A stretch of DNA of 64,000 bases from Roseovarius pelagicus (GCF_025639885.1 NZ_CP106739.1:62001-126000), one strand, 5' to 3'; numbered from the stretch's first letter, positions 1 through 11,225 are shown. Notes: generated by a model not told the origin, from the letters alone. Program-made: numbers and translations.

Positions 1-62
1 TCGTAGTAGCGGATCGTTTTGGCGGGAAGGCCGGAAAGGTCGGCCACATCTCCGATGTTCAT
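1..62 (-). CDS. cueR: CueR-type MerR regulator, N-terminal end only
   Basis: Partial gene cut by the left window edge. The first 20 residues, MNIGDVADLSGLPAKTIRYY, are the start of a MerR winged-helix DNA-binding domain, with the second helix ending in the usual IRYY. It lies 19 bases downstream of the copper ATPase gene on the same strand, the usual copA-cueR order. It is the best candidate regulator for the CueR-type promoters found in this window. The metal-binding cysteines fall outside the window, so copper specificity is inferred from context. Confidence 0.85.
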   Translation of the reverse strand, partial: MNIGDVADLSGLPAKTIRYY

Positions 63-81
63 GATCGTTTCCTCCTTGAGT

Positions 82-2589
<2,508 letters not shown>

Positions 2590-2616
2590 GAGAATCTCCT
2601 TGATCTGATCCTGCTA

Positions 2617-2647
2617 CAGATAGGGCCTCCAGTTACTGGAAGGTCAA
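2617..2647 (-). promoter_or_regulatory. CueR-type promoter of copA
   Basis: Read on the minus strand: TTGACC, a 19-base spacer containing the dyad CTTCCAGTAACTGGAGG, then TATCTG. The overlong 19-base spacer with a centred inverted repeat is diagnostic of MerR-family activation, and the half-sites match CueR. Confidence 0.85.
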
Positions 2648-2674
2648 CAGGCATGTTGAATAAAATTGTGGCCA

Positions 2675-2705
2675 TTGACCTTCCCGCGCCGGAACGCCCT
2701 ACATG
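2675..2705 (+). promoter_or_regulatory. CueR-type promoter of the copper chaperone gene
   Basis: TTGACC at 2675-2680, a 19-base spacer with the dyad CTTCC..GGAAC, then TACATG at 2700-2705. It points rightward into the chaperone gene at 2728. Together with the copA promoter it makes a divergent pair in a 138-base intergenic space. Confidence 0.8.
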
Positions 2706-2727
2706 CAAGGCGTTAAAGGAGATTGCG

Positions 2728-2937
2728 ATGATCCGATTCAGTGTACCGAACATGAGTTGCGGCCATTGTACCGCTTCCATCCAAAAGGCCATCATGGCTG
2801 CCGACCCAGATGCAAAAGTATCGTGCGATCTGACTGAACGTATCGTCGACGTCGACAGCACCCTGGATGAAAGTGAATTGGCCGCAACGATCAGCGGCGC
2901 GGGCTATGGCGCCGAGAAACTGTCTGAGGTTCAGTAG
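2728..2937 (+). CDS. copZ: Copper chaperone, HMA domain
   Basis: A 69-residue cytosolic metallochaperone consisting of a single HMA domain, with the copper site MSCGHC at residues 9-14. It probably hands Cu(I) to the HMA domains of CopA. The ATG at 2728 is chosen over longer in-frame extensions because AAAGGAG lies just upstream and the CueR-type promoter at 2675-2705 would lie inside a longer gene. A paralogue is at 62241-62447. Confidence 0.93.
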   Translation: MIRFSVPNMSCGHCTASIQKAIMAADPDAKVSCDLTERIVDVDSTLDESELAATISGAGYGAEKLSEVQ

Positions 2938-3116
2938 CACAAGACGCGTCAGCATCGCTCCGCTAAGCGGTAGCGAGGTATTGGCTGTTCATATGTTTCT
3001 GATATGCAACATTTTCTGGCGGCAGCGGCCGTATCTCGCCTGTTTCACAAAAGAGCTGCAAACCTTCCTGCGCAGGACGGATTGACAGAATTGCTTCGGT
3101 ATCCGATGCTTGCAGC

Positions 3117-3539
3117 ATGAGCTTTCGAGTTTTCATATCAAGCTGGTCAAGGGCGTTTACGTGCATTGCGTTTGCGCTCGCATTGGTATTGTCACCACCT
3201 TCTGCCGCTCACGCGTCGTCCGGCATGCATGACGGACATCAAGCCAAGTCTGTTGGTGTCGTTGGTGCTGCCGAGGCCCATGACACCGGAAGCGATGCGC
3301 ATCACGCGCATTCGAAGCCTATGGGCGTAAACGACATCGATATTGCAGCGTCCGACAAGGATGGCAAAGAGCAACAATCCCAAGAGTGTTGTGACGGTAT
3401 CTGTATTTCTGTCGTCGTCCTCGAAGATACCAAGGTCGGAAAAGAGCCGGTCGGCACAAATGAATATGCCATTCTGGACGGTCAGACGCATTCCGCAGAA
3501 ACTACCGGGTTTCTGCGGCCCCCTCGATTCCTGATCTGA
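3117..3539 (+). CDS. Small exported His- and Cys-containing protein
   Basis: 140 residues with a hydrophobic N-terminal segment (about 12-30) and a likely cleavage site after AAHA, so probably periplasmic. The mature part is rich in His (MHDGHQ, DAHHAHSK) and has one cysteine cluster, ECCDGIC, near residue 97. It ends in RPPRFLI. I do not recognise a family with certainty; it resembles the small exported proteins often found beside copper genes (DUF2946-like), and a possible relative lies at 56345-56680. No convincing ribosome-binding site precedes the ATG. The 180 bases upstream hold no gene I can support. Confidence 0.6.
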   Translation: MSFRVFISSWSRAFTCIAFALALVLSPPSAAHASSGMHDGHQAKSVGVVGAAEAHDTGSDAHHAHSKPMGVNDIDIAASDKDGKEQQSQECCDGICISVVVLEDTKVGKEPVGTNEYAILDGQTHSAETTGFLRPPRFLI

Positions 3540-3612
3540 ACCGGCGCCCAAATCGGGTGTGAGCCTTGCGCAGAGTCTGCGTGAGACAACGTTCACCAAT
3601 CAGGTTACTTTC

Positions 3613-3834
3613 ATGAAAATTCATCTACTTATGGGGGCTTCGGCCCTCGGGCTTGGCGCATGCGCCTATGAGCCCACCCCGTTGCCGTCCGTCGCGACCC
3701 AACAGGCCGTCGTCAACACGGCAGTTTCATCGCCGATCAGCTATCAGGACCCCTTGGCGGGCTACACCTATCGCGGCCCTACAGGTCCCCGCGACTGGCG
3801 TTCCGTCAATCAAGAACAGACGGAGGGCAACTGA
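3613..3834 (+). CDS. Small lipoprotein
   Basis: 73 residues. A short signal sequence ends in the lipobox LGLGAC, so Cys-17 is probably lipidated by Lgt and cleaved by LspA; genes for both enzymes lie in this window. The mature part is Pro/Thr-rich and unstructured in appearance, with no domain I recognise. The stop overlaps the ATG of the TolC-family gene (TGATG), so the two are translationally coupled and this may be an accessory lipoprotein of that outer-membrane factor. Confidence 0.75.
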   Translation: MKIHLLMGASALGLGACAYEPTPLPSVATQQAVVNTAVSSPISYQDPLAGYTYRGPTGPRDWRSVNQEQTEGN

Positions 3835-5294
3835 TGCGGGTATCGAAGTTTCCGCTGGTTTTCGGCTTTCCGCTAATCTTGGGTGCCTGTGCTGCAGCTG
3901 TACCGGGCATCTACACGGAACCAAAAGCTGGCTTCGCCAACATTTCCAGCCAGGTCACACCAGCCATCGGCAAACGGACAGCCTTCGCCGAAACCCAGGC
4001 CGAAAACGAGGCCTTGAAGAAGCAGGTGCACGCAATGGTGCACCGCAAGACCATTTCGGCGGACACCGCCGTTCAGGTCGCGCTTCTGAACAACAAGGGG
4101 TTGCAGGCGTCCTATGCGAACGTTGGCCTATCGGCCGCAGAGGCCTGGCAGCAATCGACGCCGGAAAACCCGATCGTGTCGATTGGTACACTGGGCATCG
4201 GTGCGCCCGAACTGGGTGCCTACAGGGCGATCGAGGGACTGATTCGCGCCAACATACTGGACGCGACCACCCGCAAGCAGCGCGTCGCGCTGGCCGACGT
4301 CAATTTTCGGACAGCGCAGATGAATGCGGTGAACGACACGCTGGCACTTGCCAACCAGACCCGGACCGCGTGGATCAACTCCGTCGCCGCGTTTGAGACT
4401 GTCACCTATCTCAAGCGCGCCAAGGGCACATCGGACGCAGGATCCGAGCTTGCCCTCAAGCTTGGCGAGACTGGTGCCCTTAACAAGGCCGGACAGGCCC
4501 GGGAACAGGCGTTCAACGCCGAACTGGCCGGGCAGCTGGCGCAGGCCCGTTTGAACGCGGCACGCGCCAAGGAAGAGCTGACGCAGTTGATGGGGCTTTG
4601 GGGAAGCAACGTAAACTACTACGTTCCCGATGCCCTGCCGTCTCTGCCACGCTCGGTTGGGCCAATCACAAACCTGGAGGCAAAGGCCCTTAGCAACAGG
4701 TTTGATCTTCGGGTTGCGAAACTGGGGCTGGAGGCACAGGCGGCTGCGTTTGGGCTAACAGATCAGACGCGGCTGGTAACCGATCTGGAGATTATCGCAG
4801 GCTTCGAGTCCGAGCGTGAAAACGACGCGGGCAATATTGAAACCGAAACGACCCCGCAGATCGAGTTGGAATTTGCCATTCCGATATATGACACCGGCAA
4901 GGCCCGGATGCGCAAGGCCGAGCTTATGTATCTTCAGGCCGCCAACGTTCTAGCCGAACGCGCGATCAACGTGCGGTCAGAGGCACGTGCTGCCGAGACC
5001 ACATATCACGCGTCCTACAAGATCGCACGCCACTATCGCGATGTTCTGGTGCCATTGCGCCAAACCGTCGAGGAAGAAGGCCTGCTGTCCTATAACGGCA
5101 TGATTACCAACACCTTTGAATTGCTCACGGACGTGCGCGAAAAACTTGGTGCGTCGCTTGAAGCGGCGGATGCCAAACGCGAATTCTACCTTGCCCAAGC
5201 GAACCTGACAGCCGCCATTTACGGCGGTGGTGCAGGTGGAGCGGGTGGTGGCGAGGGCGTATCACTTGCCGCCGGCGGCGGCGCAGGACACTGA
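3834..5294 (+). CDS. TolC-family outer-membrane efflux lipoprotein
   Basis: 486 residues. The N-terminus carries a lipobox-like LGAC at about residues 16-19. The body has the two alpha-helical hairpin repeats of outer-membrane efflux proteins, with long Ala/Leu/Glu/Arg helices around residues 110-260 and 330-460. It should form the outer-membrane duct of a CusCBA-like pump or an oxidase-linked export route. The C-terminus is an unusual Gly-rich tail (about residues 464-485). No intact membrane-fusion or RND gene lies beside it; only a cusA remnant survives at 11.2 kb, so this may be an orphan duct. Confidence 0.85.
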   Translation: MRVSKFPLVFGFPLILGACAAAVPGIYTEPKAGFANISSQVTPAIGKRTAFAETQAENEALKKQVHAMVHRKTISADTAVQVALLNNKGLQASYANVGLSAAEAWQQSTPENPIVSIGTLGIGAPELGAYRAIEGLIRANILDATTRKQRVALADVNFRTAQMNAVNDTLALANQTRTAWINSVAAFETVTYLKRAKGTSDAGSELALKLGETGALNKAGQAREQAFNAELAGQLAQARLNAARAKEELTQLMGLWGSNVNYYVPDALPSLPRSVGPITNLEAKALSNRFDLRVAKLGLEAQAAAFGLTDQTRLVTDLEIIAGFESERENDAGNIETETTPQIELEFAIPIYDTGKARMRKAELMYLQAANVLAERAINVRSEARAAETTYHASYKIARHYRDVLVPLRQTVEEEGLLSYNGMITNTFELLTDVREKLGASLEAADAKREFYLAQANLTAAIYGGGAGGAGGGEGVSLAAGGGAGH

Positions 5295-5305
5295 AAGGAA
5301 ATGAC

Positions 5306-6664
5306 ATGATCAACAGACGTCAATTACTCGGGGCCGGCGCCGCAGGAGCGGCGCTCGTCTCCTCCCAGGCGTGGGGCAAAACGACGAATATGGGCTTGCC
5401 TGAAGCGGCCCAGATGGACAGTGCTGCTACCACGATCACGCCGCGCCCCAACTCCGGGCCGGACTACAACCCGGTTGTGACGCTGAACGGCTGGACCCTG
5501 CCGCACCGGATGAACAACGGTATCAAGGAATTCCACCTTGTTGCGGAACCGGTCGAGCGCGAGCTTGCCGATGGAATGATCGCGCATCTGTGGGGCTATA
5601 ACGGCCAATCCACCGGGCCGACGATCGAGGCGGTCGAAGGCGACCGGGTGCGTATCTACGTCACCAACAAATTGCCGGAAGGCACCACGGTGCACTGGCA
5701 TGGGCTCATTCTCCCTTCGGGCATGGATGGGGTTTCCGGGTTGAGCCATCCCAGCATTCCACCAGGGAAAACGTTCATATACGAATTCGACTTGGTGAAG
5801 TCCGGTACGTTCATGTACCACCCCCACGGCGATGAAATGACCCAGATGGCGATGGGGATGATGGGCATGTTCGTGGTCCATCCCAAGGATCCTACATTCA
5901 TGCCGGTGGATCGCGATTTCCTGATCATGCTGAACGCTTTCGACATCGATCCGGGGACATATGTGCCGCGCATCATGACGATGACGGATTTCAACCTTTG
6001 GACCTGGAACAGCCGGATCTTCCCAGACATCGATCCGCTGGTCGTGAACAAGGACGATCGCGTGCGTGTGCGCGTGGGAAACCTTACGATGACCAACCAT
6101 CCGATCCACATGCATGGGTACGACTTCAAGGTCACCTGCACCGATGGCGGCTGGGTGCCGGAGTCTGCGCAATGGCCCGAGGTCAGCATCGATATTCCGG
6201 TAGGCGCCATGCGCGCCTACGAATTCGATGCCGAACACTTGGGCGACTGGGCGATCCATTGCCACAAGTCGCACCACACCATGAATGCGATGGGCCATGA
6301 TGTGCCAACCTTCATTGGCGTAGACAAGAAGTCACTCACGCAAAAGATCCGCCAATTCCAGCCGGAATATATGCCCATGGGCATGTCCGGCATGGGGGAC
6401 ATGGCAAAAATGGAAATGCCGCTACCCGACAATACCATCCCGATGATGACGGGTTGGGGCCCGTACGGACCCATCGAGATGGGCGGCATGTTTTCGGTCG
6501 TGAAGGTGCGGGACGGCATCGACGCGGACGATTACTCCGATCCCGGCTGGTACGAGAATCCTCCGGGCGAGATGGCCTACGAATGGACTGGCGAATTACC
6601 CGAATTTGCCTCCAACAACAGCCCCAAGACCATTCTCACACCGAAACCAACCTCGAAGGGCTGA
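5306..6664 (+). CDS. Multicopper oxidase, Tat-exported
   Basis: 452 residues with a twin-arginine start (MINRRQLLGAGAAGAA). Copper ligands are visible in order: HWHG near residue 130, HPHG near 171, HPIHMHG near 265 and HCHKSHH near 318. A Met-rich segment (about residues 350-385, many MGMxxM pairs) follows, as in cuprous oxidases. The likely role is periplasmic oxidation of Cu(I) to less toxic Cu(II). AAAGGA precedes the ATG, 11 bases after the TolC-type gene, so they are probably co-transcribed. It differs from the CopA-type oxidase at 54.5-56.2 kb and the CueO-like one at 60.3 kb. Confidence 0.93.
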   Translation: MINRRQLLGAGAAGAALVSSQAWGKTTNMGLPEAAQMDSAATTITPRPNSGPDYNPVVTLNGWTLPHRMNNGIKEFHLVAEPVERELADGMIAHLWGYNGQSTGPTIEAVEGDRVRIYVTNKLPEGTTVHWHGLILPSGMDGVSGLSHPSIPPGKTFIYEFDLVKSGTFMYHPHGDEMTQMAMGMMGMFVVHPKDPTFMPVDRDFLIMLNAFDIDPGTYVPRIMTMTDFNLWTWNSRIFPDIDPLVVNKDDRVRVRVGNLTMTNHPIHMHGYDFKVTCTDGGWVPESAQWPEVSIDIPVGAMRAYEFDAEHLGDWAIHCHKSHHTMNAMGHDVPTFIGVDKKSLTQKIRQFQPEYMPMGMSGMGDMAKMEMPLPDNTIPMMTGWGPYGPIEMGGMFSVVKVRDGIDADDYSDPGWYENPPGEMAYEWTGELPEFASNNSPKTILTPKPTSKG

Positions 6665-6711
6665 GCGGCCCTTCGTCATCTCCAACCAAACCAACCTACA
6701 GGACAACAAAA

Positions 6712-7428
6712 ATGAGAAATCTTCTTTTGACGACAAGCTTCGCGATCGCGCTATCAGCACCGGCCTTTGCTGCAGGTACACACGACGGCGGGCATGGGGA
6801 GACCAAGCCAGCCGCAATGATGGTCGGCATGCCGGGTGACGCCGCCAAGGTGGACCGCACAATCGACGTCACTTTGCTCGAAAACGATGAGGGCCAGATG
6901 CTGATCGAGAGTGAGCCAATGGATATCAAGGAGGGCGAAACCATCCGCTTCAACATCACCAACAAGGGTGAGCTGGAGCATGAATTCGTCCTCGACACGG
7001 TAGAGCGTAATGCCGAGCACAAGATCGAAATGGCAAAGATGGACATGGAACACGACGACCCGAACCGTATCCGTCTCGATGCGGGCGCGTCGGGTGAGGT
7101 TGTCTGGACTTTCGCGAATTCTGGTAGGTTCGAAGCGGCGTGCCTGATCCCGGGCCACTACGAATCCGGCATGCACCGTGAGGTCGCAGTCGGTGACCAG
7201 ATGGCACAAGCTGACGTGGAATACACGAGCGGCACCATCAAGAAAATCGACGCCAAGGCTGGCAAGGTCACAATCATCCACGGCCCTCTGGTCAACCTCG
7301 ATATGCCCGCGATGACTATGGTGTTCCGCGCCGACGAAGCAATGATGACCAAGATGGCGGAAGGTCAGGACATCGAGTTCGTTGCCGACCGGGTCAAGGG
7401 TAAACTGACCGTCACACAGATCAAGTGA
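6712..7428 (+). CDS. Cupredoxin-CusF fusion protein
   Basis: 238 residues, signal peptide to about residue 20. The first part (about 35-160) is a plastocyanin-like cupredoxin with ligands in HEFV, CLIPGHYESGM (Cys, His, Met). The last 70 residues are a CusF-type copper-binding fold: HGPL followed by NLDMPAMTMVF. In E. coli CusF the aligned position of the first Met is the Trp that caps Cu(I). The single chain thus pairs a redox-active blue copper site with a Cu(I)-binding site. It starts 47 bases after the oxidase gene and ends at a strong hairpin (7438-7467). Confidence 0.9.
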   Translation: MRNLLLTTSFAIALSAPAFAAGTHDGGHGETKPAAMMVGMPGDAAKVDRTIDVTLLENDEGQMLIESEPMDIKEGETIRFNITNKGELEHEFVLDTVERNAEHKIEMAKMDMEHDDPNRIRLDAGASGEVVWTFANSGRFEAACLIPGHYESGMHREVAVGDQMAQADVEYTSGTIKKIDAKAGKVTIIHGPLVNLDMPAMTMVFRADEAMMTKMAEGQDIEFVADRVKGKLTVTQIK

Positions 7429-7437
7429 TGAAAATCC

Positions 7438-7467
7438 ATGGGGCCAGGGCAAACGCCTTGGCCCCAT
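7438..7467 (+). terminator. Hairpin terminator after the oxidase/cupredoxin genes
   Basis: A 13-bp stem (one G-T pair) with a 4-base AAAC loop lies 10 bases after the stop of the cupredoxin-CusF gene. There is only a weak T-run downstream, so termination may be partial. Confidence 0.6.
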
Positions 7468-7535
7468 CGCTTTGAGGCTTGGCCCGAGCAAGCAAGAAGA
7501 TCCCAAAAAATCAAGCGCTACGGAGGTAGCCGAGC

Positions 7536-8069
7536 ATGACGAATTTCCTGAGAACCTGCACCATCGCGCTTGCGCTCGTCTTTCCGGCTTTTTCAGTGGG
7601 CGCTTCCAGTGGCAAGGGCCAGCAGCCTCACGCGCGTGCATTCGAAGTGCCTGGCCATGATCCGATCGGGAAACCCGGTGATGGCTCCTCAATCGACACG
7701 ACGATTGAATTGTCCATCAGGGAGACAGAAAGCGGCTACATGCTTTTCGAGCCGGACGCACTCCACATCGAGAGTAGTTCAGTTGTCCGCTTTTTGATCA
7801 GCAATCTGGGCGGACTGGATCACGAGTTTTTTCTCGGCTCCTTTGACGAGGTTGCAGAACACCAGCAGTGGATGCGCGAACATCCCGATATGCAGCATGA
7901 CAGCGCCAACTCGGTTTCGATCCCAAGTGGACAAAATGCCGAGTTAATCTGGGAGTTCTCCGATATGACCAACTTGGAGTTCGTATGCTTGATCCCCGGC
8001 CACCGGGAAGCGGGCATGTGGGGCGTCATCATCGTGCACGATCACCTTGCGCCGAAATCCGAAGGTTAG
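7536..8069 (+). CDS. Cupredoxin domain protein
   Basis: 177 residues with a signal peptide ending near residue 23. A single plastocyanin-like domain carries blue-copper ligands: His in DHEFFLG, then FVCLIPGHREAGMWG (Cys, His, Met). It is a paralogue of the cupredoxin half at 6712 and of the protein at 56891, and has the same long linker between beta strands. It is probably a periplasmic electron carrier or copper buffer. It is followed after 9 bases by the ABC transmembrane protein and then a cytochrome c, which suggests one transcript. Confidence 0.88.
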   Translation: MTNFLRTCTIALALVFPAFSVGASSGKGQQPHARAFEVPGHDPIGKPGDGSSIDTTIELSIRETESGYMLFEPDALHIESSSVVRFLISNLGGLDHEFFLGSFDEVAEHQQWMREHPDMQHDSANSVSIPSGQNAELIWEFSDMTNLEFVCLIPGHREAGMWGVIIVHDHLAPKSEG

Positions 8070-8078
8070 ACATTTTCA

Positions 8079-9383
8079 ATGTCACTCTTGGACAGGTATC
8101 ACCTGCTTGTACACGACGTAGCTGCCGCCTTTGGGTACGACTACAACGATGTCACGCCAGACTGGGTGCACCCGTTCATTCATCTCATACTGGTCTTGGC
8201 CCCCGCGCTGCTGATCACCGTTGGCTCATATCTTGCTATTCGCGGCATTCTGAAGCTTTGGAAGTACCGCAGCACGCCTGCGATCCACCCAGAGCCCATA
8301 CGAGGGCTCGAAGGAAGTCTTTTCAGCACCGTCTTGCGCTATTCAAGAAGGCAGCAGGCGTTGATGATCGTGGTTAGCCTCATCGCGATGCCTTTTCTCT
8401 ATCTGACCCTGGAACTGCCAAAACAGATCGTGAACAACGCTCTGGATTCCGACCGTTTCCCGATTGTCGTTCTGGGACGAGACCTCGATCAGGTCGTTTT
8501 CCTCATACTTCTTTGCGGTCTCTATCTTCTGGCGATCATCCTGAATGGGTTAAACAAATATGACCTAAACGTCTTCAAAGGGTATGTCGCGGAGCGTTTT
8601 CTTCGGCGCTTCCGCCTGCTGGTCTATCGGCAATGGCGCAGCGATCCAGACTCCCGAAACCAGAGCGAGATCGTCCCTATTCTCGCACAGGAAGTTGAGC
8701 CCATAGGTGGCTTCGCGGCGGACGTCCTTACGCTGCCAATCCTGCAAGGCGGTACGCTTTTGACGATCCTGTTTTTCATGTTCGTTCAGGACCCTGTCTT
8801 GGGTGCCGCAGCACTGACCGTACTGCCGATTCAGCTTGTGCTGCTGCCCAAGCTGCAACGCCGGGTCAACGCGCTTTCGCGCACCAGGATCAAGGAAGTC
8901 CGACAGCTTGGCAGGCAGCTCAGCGATCAATTGCGCCAACGGCAGGTCAATTCGGCCGGGCTGCTGCCAGTGAGTGCAAGTTTTAGAGAGCTTGAGCACG
9001 TGCGCAGGAAGATTTTCCGTCTGAAGTTCTTCATCAAGGCCCTCAACAATTTTCTGACCGCGCTAACACCGTTCTTGTTCTATTCTCTAGGCGGATACTT
9101 CGTCATCGAAGGTCGCATTACACTCGGCGCGCTGGTGGCCGTCCTGGCAGCACACAAGGACTTCTCGGCACCGCTGAAAGAGCTCTTCAGTTACTATCAG
9201 ACGCTGGAAGACACGCGGATCCGGTACCAGGAAATCACGACCTTTTTCACTGGATCGATTCAGCGATCGGGGAAAGCTCAGGCAGACAACCACAAGCCGG
9301 AAGAGGTCAGCGAATTCGAGGAAGCTACACTGAGATACCCGGCTTTGTCTGTGAAGAGACAGGGGGCGATCGCAACATCATGA
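8079..9383 (+). CDS. ABC transporter transmembrane domain protein without ATPase domain
   Basis: 434 residues. An N-terminal extension with one membrane helix (about 30-52) is followed by a six-helix ABC type-1 exporter domain (about 100-395). The chain stops about 40 residues after the last helix with no Walker A, signature or Walker B motif, and none is seen in any frame before the next gene. Homologues I know of this type carry a nucleotide-binding domain, so this is either a truncated half-transporter or a repurposed membrane scaffold. The stop overlaps the region carrying the ribosome-binding site of the cytochrome gene. Confidence 0.7.
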   Translation: MSLLDRYHLLVHDVAAAFGYDYNDVTPDWVHPFIHLILVLAPALLITVGSYLAIRGILKLWKYRSTPAIHPEPIRGLEGSLFSTVLRYSRRQQALMIVVSLIAMPFLYLTLELPKQIVNNALDSDRFPIVVLGRDLDQVVFLILLCGLYLLAIILNGLNKYDLNVFKGYVAERFLRRFRLLVYRQWRSDPDSRNQSEIVPILAQEVEPIGGFAADVLTLPILQGGTLLTILFFMFVQDPVLGAAALTVLPIQLVLLPKLQRRVNALSRTRIKEVRQLGRQLSDQLRQRQVNSAGLLPVSASFRELEHVRRKIFRLKFFIKALNNFLTALTPFLFYSLGGYFVIEGRITLGALVAVLAAHKDFSAPLKELFSYYQTLEDTRIRYQEITTFFTGSIQRSGKAQADNHKPEEVSEFEEATLRYPALSVKRQGAIATS

Positions 9384-9397
9384 AGGAGTCCGATAGA

Positions 9398-9838
9398 ATG
9401 AGATGGGCAGCGATATTTTTTGCTCTGGTCGCCATTGCTGCGGCGGGATGGTATTTCAAGCAGCAAACAGACTCCCAAACGGGCACCCGGACGGAGGAGG
9501 GCAGGGTGCTCCCTGCAGGTGCGTTTGCAACTGTCAAGCTGCCAAGCAGCTTGACCGAGCAGGAGCAAATTGGCGCAAGTGCTTATGATGCGGTCTGTGC
9601 CGCCTGCCACGGCCTGAATGGTCAGGGTCAGGATGGCGTCGCTCCACCGCTTGTTCACAAGATCTATGAACCGAGCCACCACGGCGACATGGCGTTTGTC
9701 CTCGCGGCTCAAAATGGAGTTCGGGCGCATCATTGGAAATTTGGTAACATGCCAGCGGTTGAAGGCGTGACGCGATCAGATATTCTCGATATCGTGTCTT
9801 ACATTCGTGCATTGCAGCGTGCCAACGGGATATATTGA
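9398..9838 (+). CDS. Membrane-anchored or secreted cytochrome c
   Basis: 146 residues. An N-terminal hydrophobic segment is followed by a class I cytochrome c with heme motif CAACH; the axial Met is likely in FGNM. The ATG at 9398 is preferred because AAGGAG sits nine bases upstream, whereas the earlier ATG has none. The stretch PPLVHKIYEPSHHGDMAF is almost identical in the cytochrome at 59798-60256, which sits next to a multicopper oxidase. The role is inferred as electron acceptor for a cupredoxin or oxidase. Confidence 0.88.
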   Translation: MRWAAIFFALVAIAAAGWYFKQQTDSQTGTRTEEGRVLPAGAFATVKLPSSLTEQEQIGASAYDAVCAACHGLNGQGQDGVAPPLVHKIYEPSHHGDMAFVLAAQNGVRAHHWKFGNMPAVEGVTRSDILDIVSYIRALQRANGIY

Positions 9839-9933
9839 GCCGTTTCGACGGTCAAAAGGGTGGAATTGGTTCGCGGGTAACTACCATTCTGTTCGCTGCG
9901 ACATGGCGACAACTGTTGGGGAAAATTCTCTAG

Positions 9934-11175
9934 ATGAGTAAGTGTCTCGCTGCATCGATCCTGATCCTTGTTGCATTTTTCGGATCTTCCACCGCAACTC
10001 ATGCCGAGGAAACCGGCCTCTTTAGATTGACCGACCGCGCAGCACCGGTCGGCATCGGCGCCCGTGAACCATCACTTGCAACCTTGCCGGATGGCCGGAT
10101 CATATTGAGCTGGACAGAAGAAAAAGGAGCCGAATCGGAAGTTCGCATGGCCATCCTCGATGGTAGTGAGTGGTCGGACGCTCGTACAATTCATAAATCG
10201 TCAAAGACTTACATCAACTGGGCCGATTTCCCATCGGTAGCGGTGCTGGCTGATGGTGGCTTGGCGGCACAATGGCTTAAACTGAATGGGGAAGGTGATT
10301 ATCAATATGACGTCAATATCGCTTTTTCTAAAGATGAAGGCAGAAGCTGGACGGAACCGCTAGTTCCCCATGATGACAGATCACAACGCGAGCACGGTTT
10401 TGTTTCGTTGATTCCCGATCAGTTTGGCGGGTTGACGGCGCTTTGGCTGGATGGCCGAGAGTATGACAGTCAGACAGAAGGAGAAAGCTTTGAGAATGCG
10501 ATGCATCTGCGCGCGCGAGAGATCAATTCTGACGGAACGATGAAGCCAGAAAGCCTGCTGGACGCGCGCGCTTGCACTTGTTGCCAGACGTCTGCCGCGC
10601 GGACCGGCTCAGGCGACATAGTTGCGGTTTATCGTGACCGAACCGCCGATGAAATCCGCGATATTTCGATTGTTCGATCTACCGGAGGGGACTGGACGCA
10701 ACCCCTCACTGTTCACGACGACGGATGGGAAATTGCCGGCTGCCCCGTAAATGGCCCAGCCGTTGATACGATGGACGACAAGGTGTCCGTTATCTGGTTC
10801 ACTGCAGCTGAGAATAAACCGGAGGTTTATATCGCGTTTTCAGACGATGGCGGTGCGCAGTTTGACGAACCGCTCCGCATTGACCTCGGCACAGCCGCAG
10901 GACGGGTGGACGTCCTGCAAATGCCGGATGGAAGCGCATTGGCGCTCTGGGTTGAATATGTGGGCGGCGGTGAAGCGATCGTCATGTGCCACATATCGCG
11001 AAGTACCGGATGCGCAGCGCCTCAGGCGCTCCATATCAATCGGGGCGGCGGATCGATCGGTTTTCCCCGAATGGCGCGCGGAGACGCCGGTGCGTTTGTG
11101 GCCTGGACGCAGCCGACCGGCGGCGCGGATGGGGACACTACAATCCGCATGGTCGAAGTCGCGGTAACTCCATAG
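9934..11175 (+). CDS. Exported BNR-repeat (sialidase-fold) protein
   Basis: 413 residues with a signal peptide to about residue 24. Repeated Asp-box-like motifs (FSKDEGRSWTEP, FSDDGGAQFDEP) indicate a beta-propeller of the sialidase superfamily. The catalytic Arg triad and Asp of true sialidases is not evident. An unusual cysteine cluster ARACTCCQTS lies near residue 212, and a further conserved-looking GCPVNGP follows, suggesting a metal or disulfide role. It may belong to the preceding cupredoxin-cytochrome group (95-base gap). Function unknown. Confidence 0.75.
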   Translation: MSKCLAASILILVAFFGSSTATHAEETGLFRLTDRAAPVGIGAREPSLATLPDGRIILSWTEEKGAESEVRMAILDGSEWSDARTIHKSSKTYINWADFPSVAVLADGGLAAQWLKLNGEGDYQYDVNIAFSKDEGRSWTEPLVPHDDRSQREHGFVSLIPDQFGGLTALWLDGREYDSQTEGESFENAMHLRAREINSDGTMKPESLLDARACTCCQTSAARTGSGDIVAVYRDRTADEIRDISIVRSTGGDWTQPLTVHDDGWEIAGCPVNGPAVDTMDDKVSVIWFTAAENKPEVYIAFSDDGGAQFDEPLRIDLGTAAGRVDVLQMPDGSALALWVEYVGGGEAIVMCHISRSTGCAAPQALHINRGGGSIGFPRMARGDAGAFVAWTQPTGGADGDTTIRMVEVAVTP

Positions 11176-11225
11176 GTTTCGAGCATACATCTCAATATCC
11201 TATTGCTTGCTTGACGCCGTTGCCC

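Noticed and set aside
2963..3166. 67-residue minus-strand frame upstream of the exported His/Cys protein
   Set aside because: No ribosome-binding site or recognisable family, overlaps the start of the plus-strand gene. It cannot be excluded, but evidence is too thin.
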